A stretch of 7,326 nucleotides of DNA, from positions 1 to 7,326 of the forward strand of contig DAINCF010000360.1 of assembly GCA_036732565.1 (NCBI GenBank), given 5' to 3'. Positions 6,292 through 7,326 of this stretch are shown one piece after another. Source of the stretch: JAIVJN01 sp036732565 (GTDB lineage Bacteria; Acidobacteriota; Vicinamibacteria; Vicinamibacterales; UBA2999). The notes beneath the pieces are model-generated. The model was not told the DNA's origin, did not search any database, and saw only the letters and a program-made list of their open reading frames with translations. The position numbers and the translations under genes are program-made. The number at the start of each line of letters is the position of its first letter. The stretch's first letter is position 1.

Positions 6292-7326
6292 ACGTTCGGA
6301 TCGTGAGCTCGCCATCCGCTGGCGCGCGGCTCGAGGCGGCGCGGGCGTGGCTCGGCGCGGTGTCGCCGGCCGCGCATGCGCTGATTGTCGGCGCGACGCG
6401 GGCGGCGGCGGATGAGCTCGCGCTGGAGGTGGCGCGGGCGCGTGGGGCGCTCTTCGGCGTGACCCGCATGGCGCTGTCGGAGCTCGCAATGAAGCTCGCG
6501 CTCCCCGTGCTGGCGCGCAAGGAGCTCACCCCGGGCAGTGCGCTGGGGTCCGAGGCGATTGCGACACGCGTGGCCTTCGAGGCAAACACCGCGGGCGAGC
6601 TCGAGTACTTCGCGCCCGTAGCGGACTTGCCCGGCTTCCCTCGCGCCGCGACCCGGACGTTGTCCGATCTTCAGCTCGCTGGCGTTGCCAGCCGCACGTT
6701 GACGGATCTCGATGAGGCCGGACGAGATCTGAGTGCGCTGCTGACCCGCGCGCAGGATGAGGCGCGGCGTGCCGGCACCGTCACCCGCGCCGAGCTCCTC
6801 GCCTCGGCGGTCGAGCGCTTGCGCGAATTGCCCTCTGCGCTCGGCGCGACCGACGTCGTGCTGCTCGACGTTGCCGTCACCAATGCCGCCGAGGAATCGC
6901 TGTTGGCGGCCATCGTGGCCTCGACCCCCAACGTCCTTGCCACCGTCCCACATGGCGATCGCCGAACGCTGGGCGCGTACGAACGCCTTGGGTTCTCTGA
7001 GCGCCCCGAGCACCAAGGGCACCCGAGCACCCAGGCACCTGACGCACCCAGGCACCTAGGCACCCAGGCACCCGTGGCTCTTGCTCGTCTCCAGAACTGG
7101 CTCTTCTCCGCGGACGCGCCACCCGTGAGCGAGCCGGACGAGTCCGTGCACCTGTTCTCGGCTCCCGGCGAGGGCAGGGAAGCCGTCGAAATCGCGCGCC
7201 GCGTGCTGCGTGAAGCCGATCGCGGCGTGCCGTTCGACGAGATGGCGGTGCTCCTGCGCGCACCGCAGACGTACTTTGGTTTGCTGGAGCACGCCTTCGC
7301 GCGGGCGGGTGTGCCGGCCTGGTTCG
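6288..7326 (+). CDS. AddB-like PD-(D/E)XK nuclease-family protein, N-terminal part
   Basis: The frame is open from GTG 6288 to the right edge: 346 codons of a protein that in this family is usually around 1000 residues. Family members act with an AddA-type UvrD-like helicase in processing double-strand DNA ends for recombination, in the cytoplasm. Features seen: an N-terminal NVRIVSSPSAGARLEAARAW segment where AddB normally has a nucleotide-binding loop, but without the GK(S/T) signature; DVVLLDVAVTNAAEESLLAA (189-208), like the family's second motif; SAPGEGREAVEIARRVL (291-307); and MAVLLRAPQTYFGLLEH (319-335) followed by RAGVPAWF. The last two are the most diagnostic. The PD-(D/E)XK nuclease and any iron-sulfur cysteines would lie beyond the window. 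The start is uncertain: TTG 6273, GTG 6288 and GTG 6303 are all in frame, and none has well-placed spacing to a strong ribosome binding site. Residues 241-263 are encoded by a short tandem repeat and look inserted. A RecB-like or other exonuclease V subunit is possible, but AddB fits better. Confidence 0.72.
   Translation, partial: MNVRIVSSPSAGARLEAARAWLGAVSPAAHALIVGATRAAADELALEVARARGALFGVTRMALSELAMKLALPVLARKELTPGSALGSEAIATRVAFEANTAGELEYFAPVADLPGFPRAATRTLSDLQLAGVASRTLTDLDEAGRDLSALLTRAQDEARRAGTVTRAELLASAVERLRELPSALGATDVVLLDVAVTNAAEESLLAAIVASTPNVLATVPHGDRRTLGAYERLGFSERPEHQGHPSTQAPDAPRHLGTQAPVALARLQNWLFSADAPPVSEPDESVHLFSAPGEGREAVEIARRVLREADRGVPFDEMAVLLRAPQTYFGLLEHAFARAGVPAWF
7010..7077 (+). repeat. 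In-frame tandem repeat of an 8-9-base GCACC(C/T)AG unit inside the AddB-like gene
   Basis: Eight successive copies of a GCACC-initiated unit begin at 7010, 7019, 7027, 7035, 7044, 7052, 7060 and 7068. GCACCCAG occurs exactly at 7027-7034, 7044-7051 and 7060-7067. Since the unit is not a multiple of three, successive copies are read in different frames, giving a Pro/His/Gln/Thr-rich low-complexity stretch (residues 241-263: HQGHPSTQAPDAPRHLGTQA and neighbours). The overall frame stays open on both sides, so the gene is not broken by it. It lies between the ERLGF and LARLQNWLF segments and probably forms a surface linker. Confidence 0.8.

Noticed and set aside
6222..7055. Minus-strand open frame of 277 codons opposite the AddB-like gene
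   Set aside because: The plus frame carries AddB-type motifs. This one is Arg/Gly/Ala-rich with no recognisable domain, and it starts in the tandem repeat.
7010..7077. CRISPR-like array
   Set aside because: Units of 8-9 bases are contiguous without spacers and lie in an open coding frame.

Overview
The window is GC-rich and densely coding. It looks like a piece of an Acidobacteriota chromosome, most likely Vicinamibacteria (subdivision 6). That placement rests on remembered resemblance, not on a search: an Oar-type TonB-dependent receptor with an N-terminal carboxypeptidase-regulatory-like domain, a large secreted BNR/sortilin-type beta-propeller protein, and short repeats of the 'caccaaggcacc' type. 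No rRNA, tRNA, transposase, CRISPR array or phage gene is visible.

Layout. Bases 1-2857 (minus strand) hold a secreted beta-propeller protein. Its reading frame is open for 952 codons and runs off the left edge. Bases 2858-3074 are a spacer of direct and inverted repeats between two genes of the same orientation. Bases 3075-6005 (minus) encode a complete 976-residue outer-membrane receptor with a consensus ribosome binding site and a signal peptide. Bases 6006-6287 are a divergent promoter region. Bases 6288-7326 (plus) are the first 346 codons of an AddB-like PD-(D/E)XK nuclease-family protein, cut by the right edge.

How the genes relate. The receptor and the propeller protein lie in the same direction 217 bases apart and are both exported. 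A likely common promoter lies upstream of the receptor, so they may form an envelope module for uptake or degradation of a macromolecule; the substrate cannot be read from the sequence. The divergent gene belongs to DNA end processing/recombination and is probably functionally unrelated. Its AddA-like helicase partner would be expected downstream, outside the window.

I did not find a convincing new multi-gene system. The most unusual signals are repeats: an 8-9-base tandem repeat of GCACC(C/T)AG type embedded in frame in the AddB-like gene, and a related composite repeat in the receptor-propeller spacer whose left arm can pair with either of two right arms.
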